This document shows positions 1 to 8,276 of a DNA stretch of 28,838 nucleotides, one piece after another. Below the pieces are notes generated by a model. The model made no database searches, was not told the origin of the DNA, and saw only the letters and a program-made list of their open reading frames with translations. The position numbers and the translations under genes are program-made. The stretch's first letter is position 1; each line of letters starts with the position of its first letter. The stretch is from CAZHDI01 sp964531285. Lineage in GTDB: Bacteria > Pseudomonadota > Alphaproteobacteria > JAJFIK01. The stretch covers positions 1 through 28,838 of the forward strand of contig CAZHDI010000040.1 in the NCBI GenBank assembly GCA_964531285.1. Direction: 5' to 3'.

Positions 1-23
1 CAGAACAAAACCATCGAGCGCAT

Positions 24-2141
24 TCAATGATCTGAAATACGTTGAATGCGCTCTAGCGCATCGAGCGCAAAGGCGTAGACATGGGCCGTTTCACGCAATT
101 GCTCAAACCGGCCCGCGGCCCCGCCATGGCCTGCGGTCATATAGGTCCATAAGAGCGTGCGCCCCGCATCGGTCCGCTGTTCCCGGAGCCGCGCCACCCA
201 TTTGGCCGGTTCCCAATAGGTCACGCGCGGGTCGCTCAACCCGGCCGTCGCCAGAATATCCGGATAGGCCTGCGCGGTTATCTGATCATAAGGAGAATAG
301 CTCGCCATATAGTCGTAGACGGTTTCATCCGTAATCGGATTGCCCCATTCGGTCCATTCTGGCGGCGTCAGTGGCAATGTTTCATCGCAGATGGTTGTCA
401 GCGTATCGACGAACGGCACTTCGGCGATCACGGCGCGGAAAAGGTCTGGCGCCATATTGGTTGCGGCCCCCACCAACAGGCCGCCGGCGCTGCCGCCTTG
501 GGCAACAATCTGTCCCGGCTTGGTGATCCCCATATCGATGAGACCACGCGCTGCCGCAATAAAATCCGTAAACGTATTTTTCTTCCTCAAGCGTTTGCCG
601 TCACGATACCATCCATAGCCCTTATCCATCCCGCCGCGCACATGCGCCATGGCATAGACAACGCCGCGGTCGACAAGGGACAGCCGCGATGTGCGGAAAT
701 CCGCCGGCAGAGAAATACCGTAACTGCCATAACCGTAAAGCAGGACGGGCGCCGATCCATCGAGCGCCGTCCCGGCATGGTAGAGGATCGTCACAGGGAT
801 CGGCGCGCCGTCCTCGGCAGCCACATGAAGACGCCGGGTACGATAGGCCGACGGATCATGTCCGCTGGGCACGTCTTGCGTTTTGAGCAGAGTGCGGTCG
901 CCGCTCTCCATCTCATAGTCGAACACCTGCTGAGGCGTGGTGGGCGAAGCGTATACAAAGCGCAGCATCGCCGTGTCGAACTCCGCCCCCGGCCGCAAAC
1001 CGAGGCTGTAGGCTTCCTCGGGCATCGCAATCTCATGCGGTTCCCCCAGCGTGCCGTCGTCATTCAGCCGTGTCATGACGATACGGGGCAGTCCATCCTT
1101 ACGCTCCAACCGGACAAGATGGTTTTGCATCATGAGCAGATCCAGGATCAAGCGGCCTGCCTCATGGGGTACGAGTTCGGTCCAGTGGACCTCATCCGGA
1201 GTGTTGATCGGCGCGCGCATGATCCGGAAGTCCTCCGCACCGCCGCTATTGGTCAGGACATAGAGCCAATCGCCATTGTCGGTGACGCTGTATTCATGCT
1301 CGGTCCGGCGCGGCGCGATACGGCGTAAGGGCGCATCGGTTTGATTCGCATCGAGAAGATAAAGTTCCGATGTTTGATGATCATGCACGGTGATGACGAT
1401 AAAGCGCCGACTTTCCGTCAGGTCGATGCCGACATAAAAGGCCGGATCGGCCTCCTGGTAGATGAGCGTATCCTCGCTTTGAGGCGTGCCCAGGCAATGG
1501 CGCCAGACCGTACTCGGACGATGATGGTCATCGAGTTTGACATAGAAGAAGGCTTTGCTGTCCGGCGCCCAGATGATATCGCCCGCCGTGCTTTCGACAT
1601 GGTCGTCCAGGTTTGTCCCCGCGCTGAGGTCCTTGACCGTGACGGTGTAATATTCCGACCCTTGCGTGTCGGTCGCAAAGGCAAGCAGGCGATGGTCCGG
1701 GCTATAGGCCACGCCGCCGAGCGAGAAATAGTCATGGCCTTCAGCCAGCCTGTCGCCATGGAGAAGCACTTCTTCGCTGGCCTGCGGGTTGTCGCGGCTG
1801 CCCCGGCACAAAAGAGGATGCTGTCCGCCTGTCTCGAAGCGTGAATAATACGCATACGGTCCGTCCGGTACGGGAACTGTGGCGTCGTCTTCTTTGATCC
1901 GGCCTTTCATCTCCTCGAAAAGCGCATCTTGAAGCGGCGCCGTATGGGCCAGCATGGCCTCGGTATAGGCGTTTTCGGCTTCAAGATGGGCGCGGATATC
2001 GGCACGTAGGACGGACGGATCCCGCATCACGGCCTGCCAGTTGTCATCCCGCAGCCAATAATAGTCGTCCGTACGCGTGCGGCCATGGAGTTCCAGCACA
2101 TGCGGGCGGCGTTCGGGTTGAGGCGGGCGGGGCGGTGTCAT
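24..2141 (-). CDS. ptrB: Oligopeptidase B-like S9A serine peptidase
   Basis: Prolyl-oligopeptidase family enzyme that cleaves short peptides, in oligopeptidase B usually after basic residues; no signal peptide, so probably cytosolic. Counting from the chosen ATG (705 aa) an N-terminal β-propeller is followed by an α/β-hydrolase domain with the nucleophile Ser551 in GGSAGG, Asp637 in GLSDPRV and His672 in AGHGG. The Ser-Asp and Asp-His spacings match the known E. coli enzyme closely. The N-terminal DDYYWLRDD motif is typical of the family. The frame stays open 20 codons further to a GTG at 2201; the ATG at 2141 is preferred because the family homology begins soon after it and a GGA-type ribosome site precedes it. 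It is divergent from the dehydrogenase gene at 2292. Function is clear, substrate range is inferred. Confidence 0.93.
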   Translation of the reverse strand: MTPPRPPQPERRPHVLELHGRTRTDDYYWLRDDNWQAVMRDPSVLRADIRAHLEAENAYTEAMLAHTAPLQDALFEEMKGRIKEDDATVPVPDGPYAYYSRFETGGQHPLLCRGSRDNPQASEEVLLHGDRLAEGHDYFSLGGVAYSPDHRLLAFATDTQGSEYYTVTVKDLSAGTNLDDHVESTAGDIIWAPDSKAFFYVKLDDHHRPSTVWRHCLGTPQSEDTLIYQEADPAFYVGIDLTESRRFIVITVHDHQTSELYLLDANQTDAPLRRIAPRRTEHEYSVTDNGDWLYVLTNSGGAEDFRIMRAPINTPDEVHWTELVPHEAGRLILDLLMMQNHLVRLERKDGLPRIVMTRLNDDGTLGEPHEIAMPEEAYSLGLRPGAEFDTAMLRFVYASPTTPQQVFDYEMESGDRTLLKTQDVPSGHDPSAYRTRRLHVAAEDGAPIPVTILYHAGTALDGSAPVLLYGYGSYGISLPADFRTSRLSLVDRGVVYAMAHVRGGMDKGYGWYRDGKRLRKKNTFTDFIAAARGLIDMGITKPGQIVAQGGSAGGLLVGAATNMAPDLFRAVIAEVPFVDTLTTICDETLPLTPPEWTEWGNPITDETVYDYMASYSPYDQITAQAYPDILATAGLSDPRVTYWEPAKWVARLREQRTDAGRTLLWTYMTAGHGGAAGRFEQLRETAHVYAFALDALERIQRISDH

Positions 2142-2200
2142 GATCGGTCCATCCATCGGTGTCTGATGGGCCGGGACGCTATCATGCGGTTTGGCGATCA

Positions 2201-2224
2201 CAAAGCGGCCTTGGGCCCGCTTTG
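2201..2224. promoter_or_regulatory. Perfect 8-bp inverted repeat between divergent genes
   Basis: CAAAGCGG and CCGCTTTG form perfect arms around an 8-nt centre. The repeat abuts the alternative GTG start of the peptidase gene and lies 67 bp before the dehydrogenase start. There is no T tract. It could be an operator for one or both divergent genes or a leader hairpin; nothing in the sequence decides between these. Confidence 0.4.
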
Positions 2225-2291
2225 CCCCGCGACGCGGCCGGCGTCTTGGGATAGGATGCGCACTCGGTTTTCACGGTCAAGGGAGAGCGGC

Positions 2292-3536
2292 ATGCTCCGT
2301 TTGGGTCTTTCCGGAATGATCGCTATCGGTGTCATGAGCGCGGCGGCGGCGCCCGCTCTGGCCGACACGCGTGATCTGACATTGCCGGACGGTTTTAAGG
2401 CAACCGTCTTTGCGGACTCGGTCGGCCGCGCCCGGCATATTGCGGTCCGGGCCAACGGCGATGTCTATGTCAATCTGCGTGACGCCGGCGTCGTTGCGCT
2501 GCGGGATACCGATGGCGACGGCACGGCCGACCGGAGCGAGACCTTCGGCACCGCCGAGGGGACCGGCATCGAAGCGCGCGGCACTTGGCTCTATGTCGCC
2601 TCGCGTGAGGCCGTGTTCCGCTATGACATGACGGATGCGGATCTGGTGCCGGAGACCGCCCCGGAACTGCTGATTGGCGGGTTCCCGGAACAACGGGCGC
2701 ATGCCGCCAAGACCTTCACCTTCGACGAAGCGGGCCACATCTATGTCAATCAGGGTGTGCCGTCGAATGCCTGCCAGGAAGAGACACGCACGCCTGGATC
2801 GCCGGGGCAGGATCCGTGCTCGGATCTTGAGCGCAGCGGCATTTGGCGTTTCCCGGCGGATACACTCGGCCAGGACCAGATGACTGACGGCACGCTGTTC
2901 GCCACGGGTCTGCGCCACTCGGTGGCGATCAATTGGAACCCCGGCGCCGGTCAGGTTTTCATTGTCAATCACGGGCGTGACCAGCTTAATACGCTGTGGC
3001 CGGACTATTACGACGCGGAGGACAATGCGCGCCTGCCGGCCGAGGAAATGCATGCGCTCAGCATGGGCTCGAATGTAGGCTGGCCGTTCACTTATTACGA
3101 CCGCGAGAATGGCGTGCGCATGGTTGCGCCGGAATATGGCGGAGACGGTCAAACGGCCGCCGAGCCGGGTCGGTTTCAGGACCCGGTTGCGACCTTCCCG
3201 GCCCATTGGGCGCCCAATGACCTTCTGTTCTATACCGGCGATGCCTTCCCCGAGATGTATCGGGGCGGGGCGTTTGTGGCCTTTCACGGTTCCTGGAATC
3301 GGGCGCCGTTGCCCCAGGGCGGATACAATGTCGTTTTTGTTCCGTTCAAGGAGGGGATGCCGTCGGGGGACTGGCAGGTCTTTGCCGACGGGTTCAAAGG
3401 GGCCGAGACGCTGGCCAGCCCGCGCGATGCGGTGGCCCGTCCCACGGGATTGGCGCAGGGACCGGACGGAGCGCTCTATGTAGCGGATTCGGTGAAGGGT
3501 ACGGTCTGGCGCATCACCTATGAGGGGGCGGAATGA
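2292..3536 (+). CDS. Exported PQQ-type sugar (sorbosone/glucose) dehydrogenase
   Basis: A 414-residue protein of the soluble sugar dehydrogenase/L-sorbosone dehydrogenase β-propeller family, expected to oxidise an aldose or similar substrate in the periplasm with a quinone cofactor such as PQQ. The first 24 residues are a signal peptide ending in ALA. Family blocks are visible in the middle and C-terminal half: a propeller stretch with NWNPGAGQVF and VNHGRDQL, then FHGSWNRAP and the final blade with PDGALYVADS. The start at 2292 is chosen because it begins the signal peptide and follows GGGAGAG; the frame is open further upstream but that part is basic and unlike a leader. Its stop overlaps the cytochrome c start by ATGA, which suggests that electrons pass to that cytochrome. 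Cofactor and substrate are inferred. Confidence 0.88.
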   Translation: MLRLGLSGMIAIGVMSAAAAPALADTRDLTLPDGFKATVFADSVGRARHIAVRANGDVYVNLRDAGVVALRDTDGDGTADRSETFGTAEGTGIEARGTWLYVASREAVFRYDMTDADLVPETAPELLIGGFPEQRAHAAKTFTFDEAGHIYVNQGVPSNACQEETRTPGSPGQDPCSDLERSGIWRFPADTLGQDQMTDGTLFATGLRHSVAINWNPGAGQVFIVNHGRDQLNTLWPDYYDAEDNARLPAEEMHALSMGSNVGWPFTYYDRENGVRMVAPEYGGDGQTAAEPGRFQDPVATFPAHWAPNDLLFYTGDAFPEMYRGGAFVAFHGSWNRAPLPQGGYNVVFVPFKEGMPSGDWQVFADGFKGAETLASPRDAVARPTGLAQGPDGALYVADSVKGTVWRITYEGAE

Positions 3537-3973
3537 TCCGTACCGGGCGTTTGCTGGCGGCGGGCTCTTTGGCCGCCGGCATCGCCGTCGCGCCGGCCGC
3601 AGCCGAACCGGACGGTCAGGCGCTCTACGCGCGCCATTGCCTCGCCTGCCATCAGGCCGACGGCGGCGGCGTGCCGGACTTTCAGCCCGCACTGATCGGC
3701 AGTCCCGTGGTCACAGGCGCTCCGGAAACCCTGATCGCCTGGACATTTCTGGGCAATCCGCCCGATGCGCCGCCCGGCCAATGGAGCAATGCCATGCCCG
3801 GTTTCGCCGGGCTCAGCGATAGCGAGATGGCCAGCATTCTCACCTATATCCGGACCGCATTCGGGCATGACGGTCCGGTTGCGGATGCAAAGGTGACGAC
3901 GGATCAGGTGGCCGGGGTGCGGGCGTCGCTCAACCTTGCTCCGCCGGCTGAAAATCCAGCGCAAAACCATTGA
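3533..3973 (+). CDS. Small exported c-type cytochrome
   Basis: A 146-residue monohaem class I cytochrome c. Residues 1-24 form a signal peptide ending in PAAA. The haem site is CLACH at 36-40, with His40 as one axial ligand; Met88 in the AMPGF segment is the likely second ligand. A final helix with ILTYIR fits the fold. It overlaps the preceding dehydrogenase gene by four bases, so the two are translationally coupled and this is the likely periplasmic electron acceptor of that enzyme. The last 44 bases overlap the 3' end of msrB on the other strand. Partner assignment is inference from position. Confidence 0.9.
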   Translation: MIRTGRLLAAGSLAAGIAVAPAAAEPDGQALYARHCLACHQADGGGVPDFQPALIGSPVVTGAPETLIAWTFLGNPPDAPPGQWSNAMPGFAGLSDSEMASILTYIRTAFGHDGPVADAKVTTDQVAGVRASLNLAPPAENPAQNH

Positions 3974-4334
3974 TGCAATAGCGCAAGCCTGTAGGCGGCG
4001 GGCCGTCCGGGAACACATGACCCAGATGACCGTCGCAGCGGGCGCATAACACTTCGGTGCGCACCATGAAGAAACTCCGGTCCTCCTTTGTCGTGACGAC
4101 CTCATGGGATAACGGCTGATAAAAGCTCGGCCAGCCAGTGCCGGAGTCGTATTTGGTCTTGGAGCTGAACAGCGGGAGGTGGCAGGCGGCGCACAGATAT
4201 TGCCCGTCGCCTTGCGCGTCGAGATGGGGCCCGGTGAATGCGCGCTCGGTGCCGTGCTGACGCATGATCCGGTATTGGTCCGGCGTCAGCAGAGCCTTCC
4301 ATTCCTCTTCGGTACGGACGATTTTTTCGACCAT
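3930..4334 (-). CDS. msrB: Peptide-methionine (R)-S-oxide reductase
   Basis: Repairs methionine-R-sulfoxide in oxidised proteins, in the cytoplasm. The 134-residue protein is a complete single-domain MsrB. Structural zinc ligands are visible as C48-x2-C51 and C97-x2-C100, the substrate-pocket block is SGTGWPSFYQPL, and the catalytic cysteine is Cys120 in RYCINGFAL (usually RYCINSAAL or similar). The position near SGTGWPS that holds a resolving cysteine in many MsrB proteins has none, so recycling may go directly through thioredoxin or another thiol. It starts 27 bp after the MaoC gene on the same strand and may be the last gene of that operon. Its 3' end overlaps the cytochrome gene. Confidence 0.95.
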   Translation of the reverse strand: MVEKIVRTEEEWKALLTPDQYRIMRQHGTERAFTGPHLDAQGDGQYLCAACHLPLFSSKTKYDSGTGWPSFYQPLSHEVVTTKEDRSFFMVRTEVLCARCDGHLGHVFPDGPPPTGLRYCINGFALDFQPAEQG

Positions 4335-4361
4335 GGCGCGCCGGATCCCGTGGTTGAGCGG

Positions 4362-4814
4362 TCAGGGATAGATGATGCTGATCGTCTCGGCGATGCAAGC
4401 CGGACGGTCCTGACCGTCGATTTCGATCGTGATCTCATTGATCATCTGAATGCCGCCGGCTTTCGGTTCAACCGACACAAGCTTCTGGCGGGCCCGCACC
4501 TTGCTGCCCACCGGCACCATATTGGTGAACCGGACTTTGTTGCAGCCATAATTGATGCCGCGCGAGACACCGTCGATACGGACGATCTGAGCGCCAAGCC
4601 AGGGGATCAGCGACAGGGTGAGAAAGCCGTGGGCGATGGTGGTGCCGGTCGGCAGTTCCTTTGCCGCGCGTTCGGGGTCGATATGAATCCATTGATGATC
4701 GCCCGTGGCGTCGGCGAACTGATTGATCCGGTCCTGGGTGATCTCCACCCATTCCGAATGCCCCAGATCCTCGCCGACATGGTTTGCAAGATCATTGAAC
4801 TGCAAGGTTTTCAT
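4362..4814 (-). CDS. MaoC-family (hot-dog fold) enoyl-CoA hydratase
   Basis: A 150-residue single hot-dog protein of the MaoC/NodN dehydratase group that adds water to trans-2-enoyl-CoA or a related thioester. The hydratase-2 active-site motif is visible as Asp39-x4-His44 within FADATGDHQWIH, and the following GTTIAHGFLTLSL block is the usual CoA-pocket segment. It lies 20 bp after the acyl-CoA synthetase gene and 27 bp before msrB on the same strand, so it is probably co-transcribed with the synthetase and the GMC oxidoreductase. Chain length or substrate cannot be read from the sequence. Confidence 0.9.
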   Translation of the reverse strand: MKTLQFNDLANHVGEDLGHSEWVEITQDRINQFADATGDHQWIHIDPERAAKELPTGTTIAHGFLTLSLIPWLGAQIVRIDGVSRGINYGCNKVRFTNMVPVGSKVRARQKLVSVEPKAGGIQMINEITIEIDGQDRPACIAETISIIYP

Positions 4815-4834
4815 CGCGGGTCTCCTGTTACTGA

Positions 4835-6376
4835 TCAGACGATTTTCGAGTCGCGGTTGCCCCAGTACTGATCCCGCAGCAGGCGCTTGTAAAGCTTGCC
4901 GGTGGGGTGGCGGGGCAATTCTTCAAGGAAATCCACCGAGCGCGGACATTTGACACTCGACAGATGGGCGCGGCAGAAGGCGATCAACTCAATTTCCAGA
5001 TCCGGCCCGGCATCGGCCATGGACACCGGCTGAACCACCGCTTTGACCTCTTCGCCGAAATCCTCGTTGGGTACGCCGAACACGGCAACATCGGCCACCT
5101 TGTCATGGGTCACGAGCAGGTTTTCGATTTCCTGGGGATAGATGTTCACACCGCCCGAGATGATCATATGGGCCTTGCGGTCGGTCAGGAACAGATAGCC
5201 CTCCGCATCCACATAGCCGACATCGCCCAGGGTGGATTTACCGTCGGCCGTTCGGGACTCGGCGGTCTTCTCGGGCGCGTTGTGATACTCGAATTGCGGG
5301 CCGTCGGCGAAATAGATCGTGCCGGGTTCACCGGGCGGCTGTTCCGTGCCGTCCTCATCCAGAATGTGGATGACGCCGAGGAGGGCCTTGCCGACCGAGC
5401 CCGGCCGTTCCAGCCATTCTTCGGGTGAGATGGCGCAAAAGCCGTTGCCTTCCGTACCCGCATAATATTCATAGATCACCGGGCCCCACCACTCCATCAT
5501 AGCCTGCTTGATCGGAACGGGGCAGGGTGCGGCGGCGTGGATCGCGACCTTCAGGGAACTGACATCGTATTTCAGCCGGTTGGCTTCGGGCAGCTTCAGC
5601 ATCCGGACGAACATGGTCGGCACCCACTGGCTATGGGTGACCTTGTGCCGCTCGATCAGTGCGAGCGCCTCCTCGGGTTCGAACTTCTCCATCACGATGA
5701 CCGTCCCGCCCAAGCGCTGGGCGGCCATGCAATAGCGCAGCGGCGCGGCGTGATAAAGCGGCGCGGGCGACAGATAGGTGATGGTGTCGTCAAACCCGTA
5801 AAGAAACTGGGTCAGCGCCAGGAGCGGATTGGGCGCATCGATCGCCTCGCCGGACAGGGCGATTTTGATGCCCTTGGGGCGTCCTGTGGTGCCCGAGGAA
5901 TAGAGCATGTCCGCGCCCGCGGTCTCATCCGCAATCGGCGCGGTGGGTTCGGCGTCGCGCAGACTCTCATAGGACTGATAACCCTCGATCGCCCCATCGA
6001 CCATGAGCCGGGTGGTCACGCCGGGCATCAGCGCGACCAATTCCATGGCCACCGGTGCCATGGCCTGGGACGTCACGAAGAGTTTCGCGCCGCTGTCGCC
6101 GGCGATGTAGTCGATCTCGCCCGCGGTGAGCCGGGAGCTGATGCAGGCATAATAGAGCCCAGAGCGCTGCGCCGCCCAGCAGATTTCCAAAAACCGCGCA
6201 TTGTTCTCCATACAGATCGCGATGCAGTCGCCGGGCTTCAGGCCCAGACGGCGGAACAAATGGGCGGTCTGGTTCGAGCGCTCGTCAAGCTGCTGATAGG
6301 TCACCGTCTCCAGGCTGTGCGCCATGATATAGGCGGGCTTGGACGGGTTGGTCTGGGCGTGAACCTTTGGGTGCAT
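4835..6376 (-). CDS. Acyl-CoA synthetase, AMP-forming
   Basis: ANL-superfamily ligase of 513 residues that activates a carboxylic acid to its CoA thioester through an acyl-adenylate. Core motifs are intact: phosphate-binding loop YSSGTTGRPKG near 159-169, the adenine-binding YEYYAGTEG block near 302-310, the hinge DRKAHMIISGGVNIYP near 399-414, and the C-terminal catalytic lysine Lys494 in HPTGKLYKR. No membrane segment is seen. The gene follows the GMC oxidoreductase by 31 bp and precedes the MaoC hydratase by 20 bp. In that setting it likely activates the acid derived from the alcohol oxidised by the GMC enzyme. The exact acid is unknown. Confidence 0.92.
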   Translation of the reverse strand: MHPKVHAQTNPSKPAYIMAHSLETVTYQQLDERSNQTAHLFRRLGLKPGDCIAICMENNARFLEICWAAQRSGLYYACISSRLTAGEIDYIAGDSGAKLFVTSQAMAPVAMELVALMPGVTTRLMVDGAIEGYQSYESLRDAEPTAPIADETAGADMLYSSGTTGRPKGIKIALSGEAIDAPNPLLALTQFLYGFDDTITYLSPAPLYHAAPLRYCMAAQRLGGTVIVMEKFEPEEALALIERHKVTHSQWVPTMFVRMLKLPEANRLKYDVSSLKVAIHAAAPCPVPIKQAMMEWWGPVIYEYYAGTEGNGFCAISPEEWLERPGSVGKALLGVIHILDEDGTEQPPGEPGTIYFADGPQFEYHNAPEKTAESRTADGKSTLGDVGYVDAEGYLFLTDRKAHMIISGGVNIYPQEIENLLVTHDKVADVAVFGVPNEDFGEEVKAVVQPVSMADAGPDLEIELIAFCRAHLSSVKCPRSVDFLEELPRHPTGKLYKRLLRDQYWGNRDSKIV

Positions 6377-6407
6377 GGGCGAACTCCCTGAACTGGTCCG
6401 GTACGGC

Positions 6408-8033
6408 TTATCGGGTGGACTCCGCGGCGGCCGGCGTTCGGCCGAGGATCATATCGGCGGCTTTCTCGGCGATCATGATGGTCGGTGCGTTGGTGTTGCC
6501 CGAGACGAGACGCGGCATGACCGAGGCATCGACGATGCGCAGGCTTTCGATGCCGTGAACGCTCAAGCGGGCATCGACGACGGCCAGCGGATCGGGACCC
6601 ATGCGGCAGGTGCCCACGGGGTGATAGATGGTGGTGCCGTTGTCGCGCGCATAGGCCAGCAGGTCCTCGTCCGACTGACAGTCCGCGCCCGGTGAGAGTT
6701 CCTCGCCCCGATACCGGTCCATGGCCGCCTGTTCGACGATCCTCCGGCCCCAGCGTAATCCCGCGACGACCGTCTGCTGGTCGAGCGGATCGCTGAGATA
6801 ATTGGGCCGGATGGCGGCATGGGCTGCCGGATCGGGCGAGCGCAGATGGACCGACCCCCGGCTTTCGGGGCGCAACTGACAGGGTGCAGTCGTCAGTCCG
6901 GGGAGAGATTCGAGCACCATGTCCTGACTTTCGGCCAGCTTGTCGATATCCATGGTGGCGGGGAGGATGTGGAACTGAACATCCGGCGTCGCAAGTTCGG
7001 GCCGCGTCTTGACGAAGGCGTAAAGGTGCGCCGCGCTCAACGCCAGGAGCCCCTGGCGCTTGATCGCATAGGTCAGGACCTCGCGCAGAAAGGCCAGACC
7101 CTTGGCCTGATCGTTGACTGTCACCGGTTCGGTGATCCGGTGCCGGACGGATGTCACATAATGATCCTGAAGGTTCTCGCCGACACCGGGCAGGGCATGG
7201 ACGATCTCGATGCCATGGGCCTTGAGAACCGAGGGGTCGCCGATGCCTGACAGTTCCAACAGATGCGGCGAGTTGATTGCGCCGCCGCACAGGATCACCT
7301 CCCGCCCGGCGCGGGCCTCGCGCGGCGTGCCTTTCTCGCGATAGGCCACGCCCACGGCTTTGCGCCCTTCCAGGATCACCCGTTCAGCCAGGGCATGGGT
7401 GACCACATGGAGATTGGGCCGCTTCATCGCGGGCTTCAGATAGGCCCGCGCCGCGCTGTGGCGCCGGCCGTCCTTCACGGTGAGCTGGAAATAGCCGATG
7501 CCTTCCTGTTGCGATCCGTTGATGTCCGGATTGTCCGGGAGCCCGGCTTCCACCCCGGCACGGATCATCGCATCGCTCACCGGATTGCGGGCTGTCGGAT
7601 CGGAGACGGTCAAGGGGCCGTCCGTACCGTGAAGGTCGTCTGTGCAGCGCTCATTGCCTTCCGAACGCCGGAAATAGGGCAGGACATCGGCAAAGCCCCA
7701 GCCCTCATTGCCCATCTGGCGCCAGCCGTCATAGTCCTCGGCTTGGCCGCGCACATAAAGAAGCCCGTTGATCGAACTCGATCCCCCGAGCACCTTGCCG
7801 CGCGGCCACACATGGGTGCGGTCATTGGTGCCGGGGTCGGGTTCGGTCTCGTAGAGCCAGTTGACCGCGGGGTCCTTCAGGGTGCGGGCATAGCCGACCG
7901 GGATGTGGATCCAGGGGCTGGTGTCCTTGCCGCCGGCCTCCAGCAGCAGTACCGAATTGCGCGGATCCGCCGATAAGCGGTTGGCCAGAACACAGCCGGC
8001 CGACCCGGCGCCCACGATCACATAATCATACAT
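6408..8033 (-). CDS. GMC-family FAD-dependent alcohol/choline-type oxidoreductase
   Basis: A 541-residue glucose-methanol-choline flavoenzyme that oxidises an alcohol to an aldehyde. The N-terminus is the FAD Rossmann motif VIVGAGSAGCVLANRL (GxGxxG at 8-13). GMC signature 1 is seen as GKVLGGSSSINGLLYVRG and signature 2 as GGAINSPHLLELSGIG. The catalytic His lies in TTIYHPVGTCRMG, and the C-terminal NTNAPTIMIAEKAA block closes the FAD site. The start at 8033 places the Rossmann strand at the N-terminus; the open frame continues upstream only as antisense of the enoyl-CoA hydratase gene. First gene of a probable operon with the acyl-CoA synthetase, MaoC and msrB genes. A specific substrate such as choline cannot be claimed. 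Confidence 0.93.
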   Translation of the reverse strand: MYDYVIVGAGSAGCVLANRLSADPRNSVLLLEAGGKDTSPWIHIPVGYARTLKDPAVNWLYETEPDPGTNDRTHVWPRGKVLGGSSSINGLLYVRGQAEDYDGWRQMGNEGWGFADVLPYFRRSEGNERCTDDLHGTDGPLTVSDPTARNPVSDAMIRAGVEAGLPDNPDINGSQQEGIGYFQLTVKDGRRHSAARAYLKPAMKRPNLHVVTHALAERVILEGRKAVGVAYREKGTPREARAGREVILCGGAINSPHLLELSGIGDPSVLKAHGIEIVHALPGVGENLQDHYVTSVRHRITEPVTVNDQAKGLAFLREVLTYAIKRQGLLALSAAHLYAFVKTRPELATPDVQFHILPATMDIDKLAESQDMVLESLPGLTTAPCQLRPESRGSVHLRSPDPAAHAAIRPNYLSDPLDQQTVVAGLRWGRRIVEQAAMDRYRGEELSPGADCQSDEDLLAYARDNGTTIYHPVGTCRMGPDPLAVVDARLSVHGIESLRIVDASVMPRLVSGNTNAPTIMIAEKAADMILGRTPAAAESTR

Positions 8034-8108
8034 ATCCGCCTGCCCGGCCTCGTCCCTGACATCCTCATCGGCCGGGCCAACATTCTCGACGGCCGACCGT
8101 TTTTTCCC

Positions 8109-8137
8109 ATGATAGGGACACTCTGGAGCCCGCGCAA
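8109..8137 (-). promoter_or_regulatory. Sigma-70-type promoter of the GMC oxidoreductase operon
   Basis: On the minus strand TTGCGC (8132-8137) and TATCAT (8109-8114) are separated by exactly 17 bp. Transcription would start near 8102 and leave a leader of about 70 nt before the GMC start at 8033. Confidence 0.5.
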
Positions 8138-8153
8138 AGCCCGTGGGTCCGCA

Positions 8154-8182
8154 TTGACCTGCCGCTGCGTCAGGGCTGCTAG
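8154..8182 (+). promoter_or_regulatory. Possible promoter of the enoyl-CoA hydratase gene
   Basis: TTGACC at 8154-8159 is a good -35 element. Seventeen bases later stands TGCTAG, a weak -10. It is the best candidate in the 243-bp divergent region ahead of the hydratase start at 8277 and lies close to the minus-strand promoter, so a shared regulator could act on both. Confidence 0.3.
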
Positions 8183-8276
8183 GGTGGGGGCAATGCCGGG
8201 AGCACGCGGGTCCGCCGCGGCGCCGCCACGGATGAACCGGTCTGGGATAGGGCAGGCCGAAATTAGGGAGGAGCGC

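Noticed and set aside
2277..3692. A 471-codon minus-strand frame opposite the sugar dehydrogenase
   Set aside because: Arg-rich antisense frame; the plus strand encodes a complete signal peptide and family motifs.
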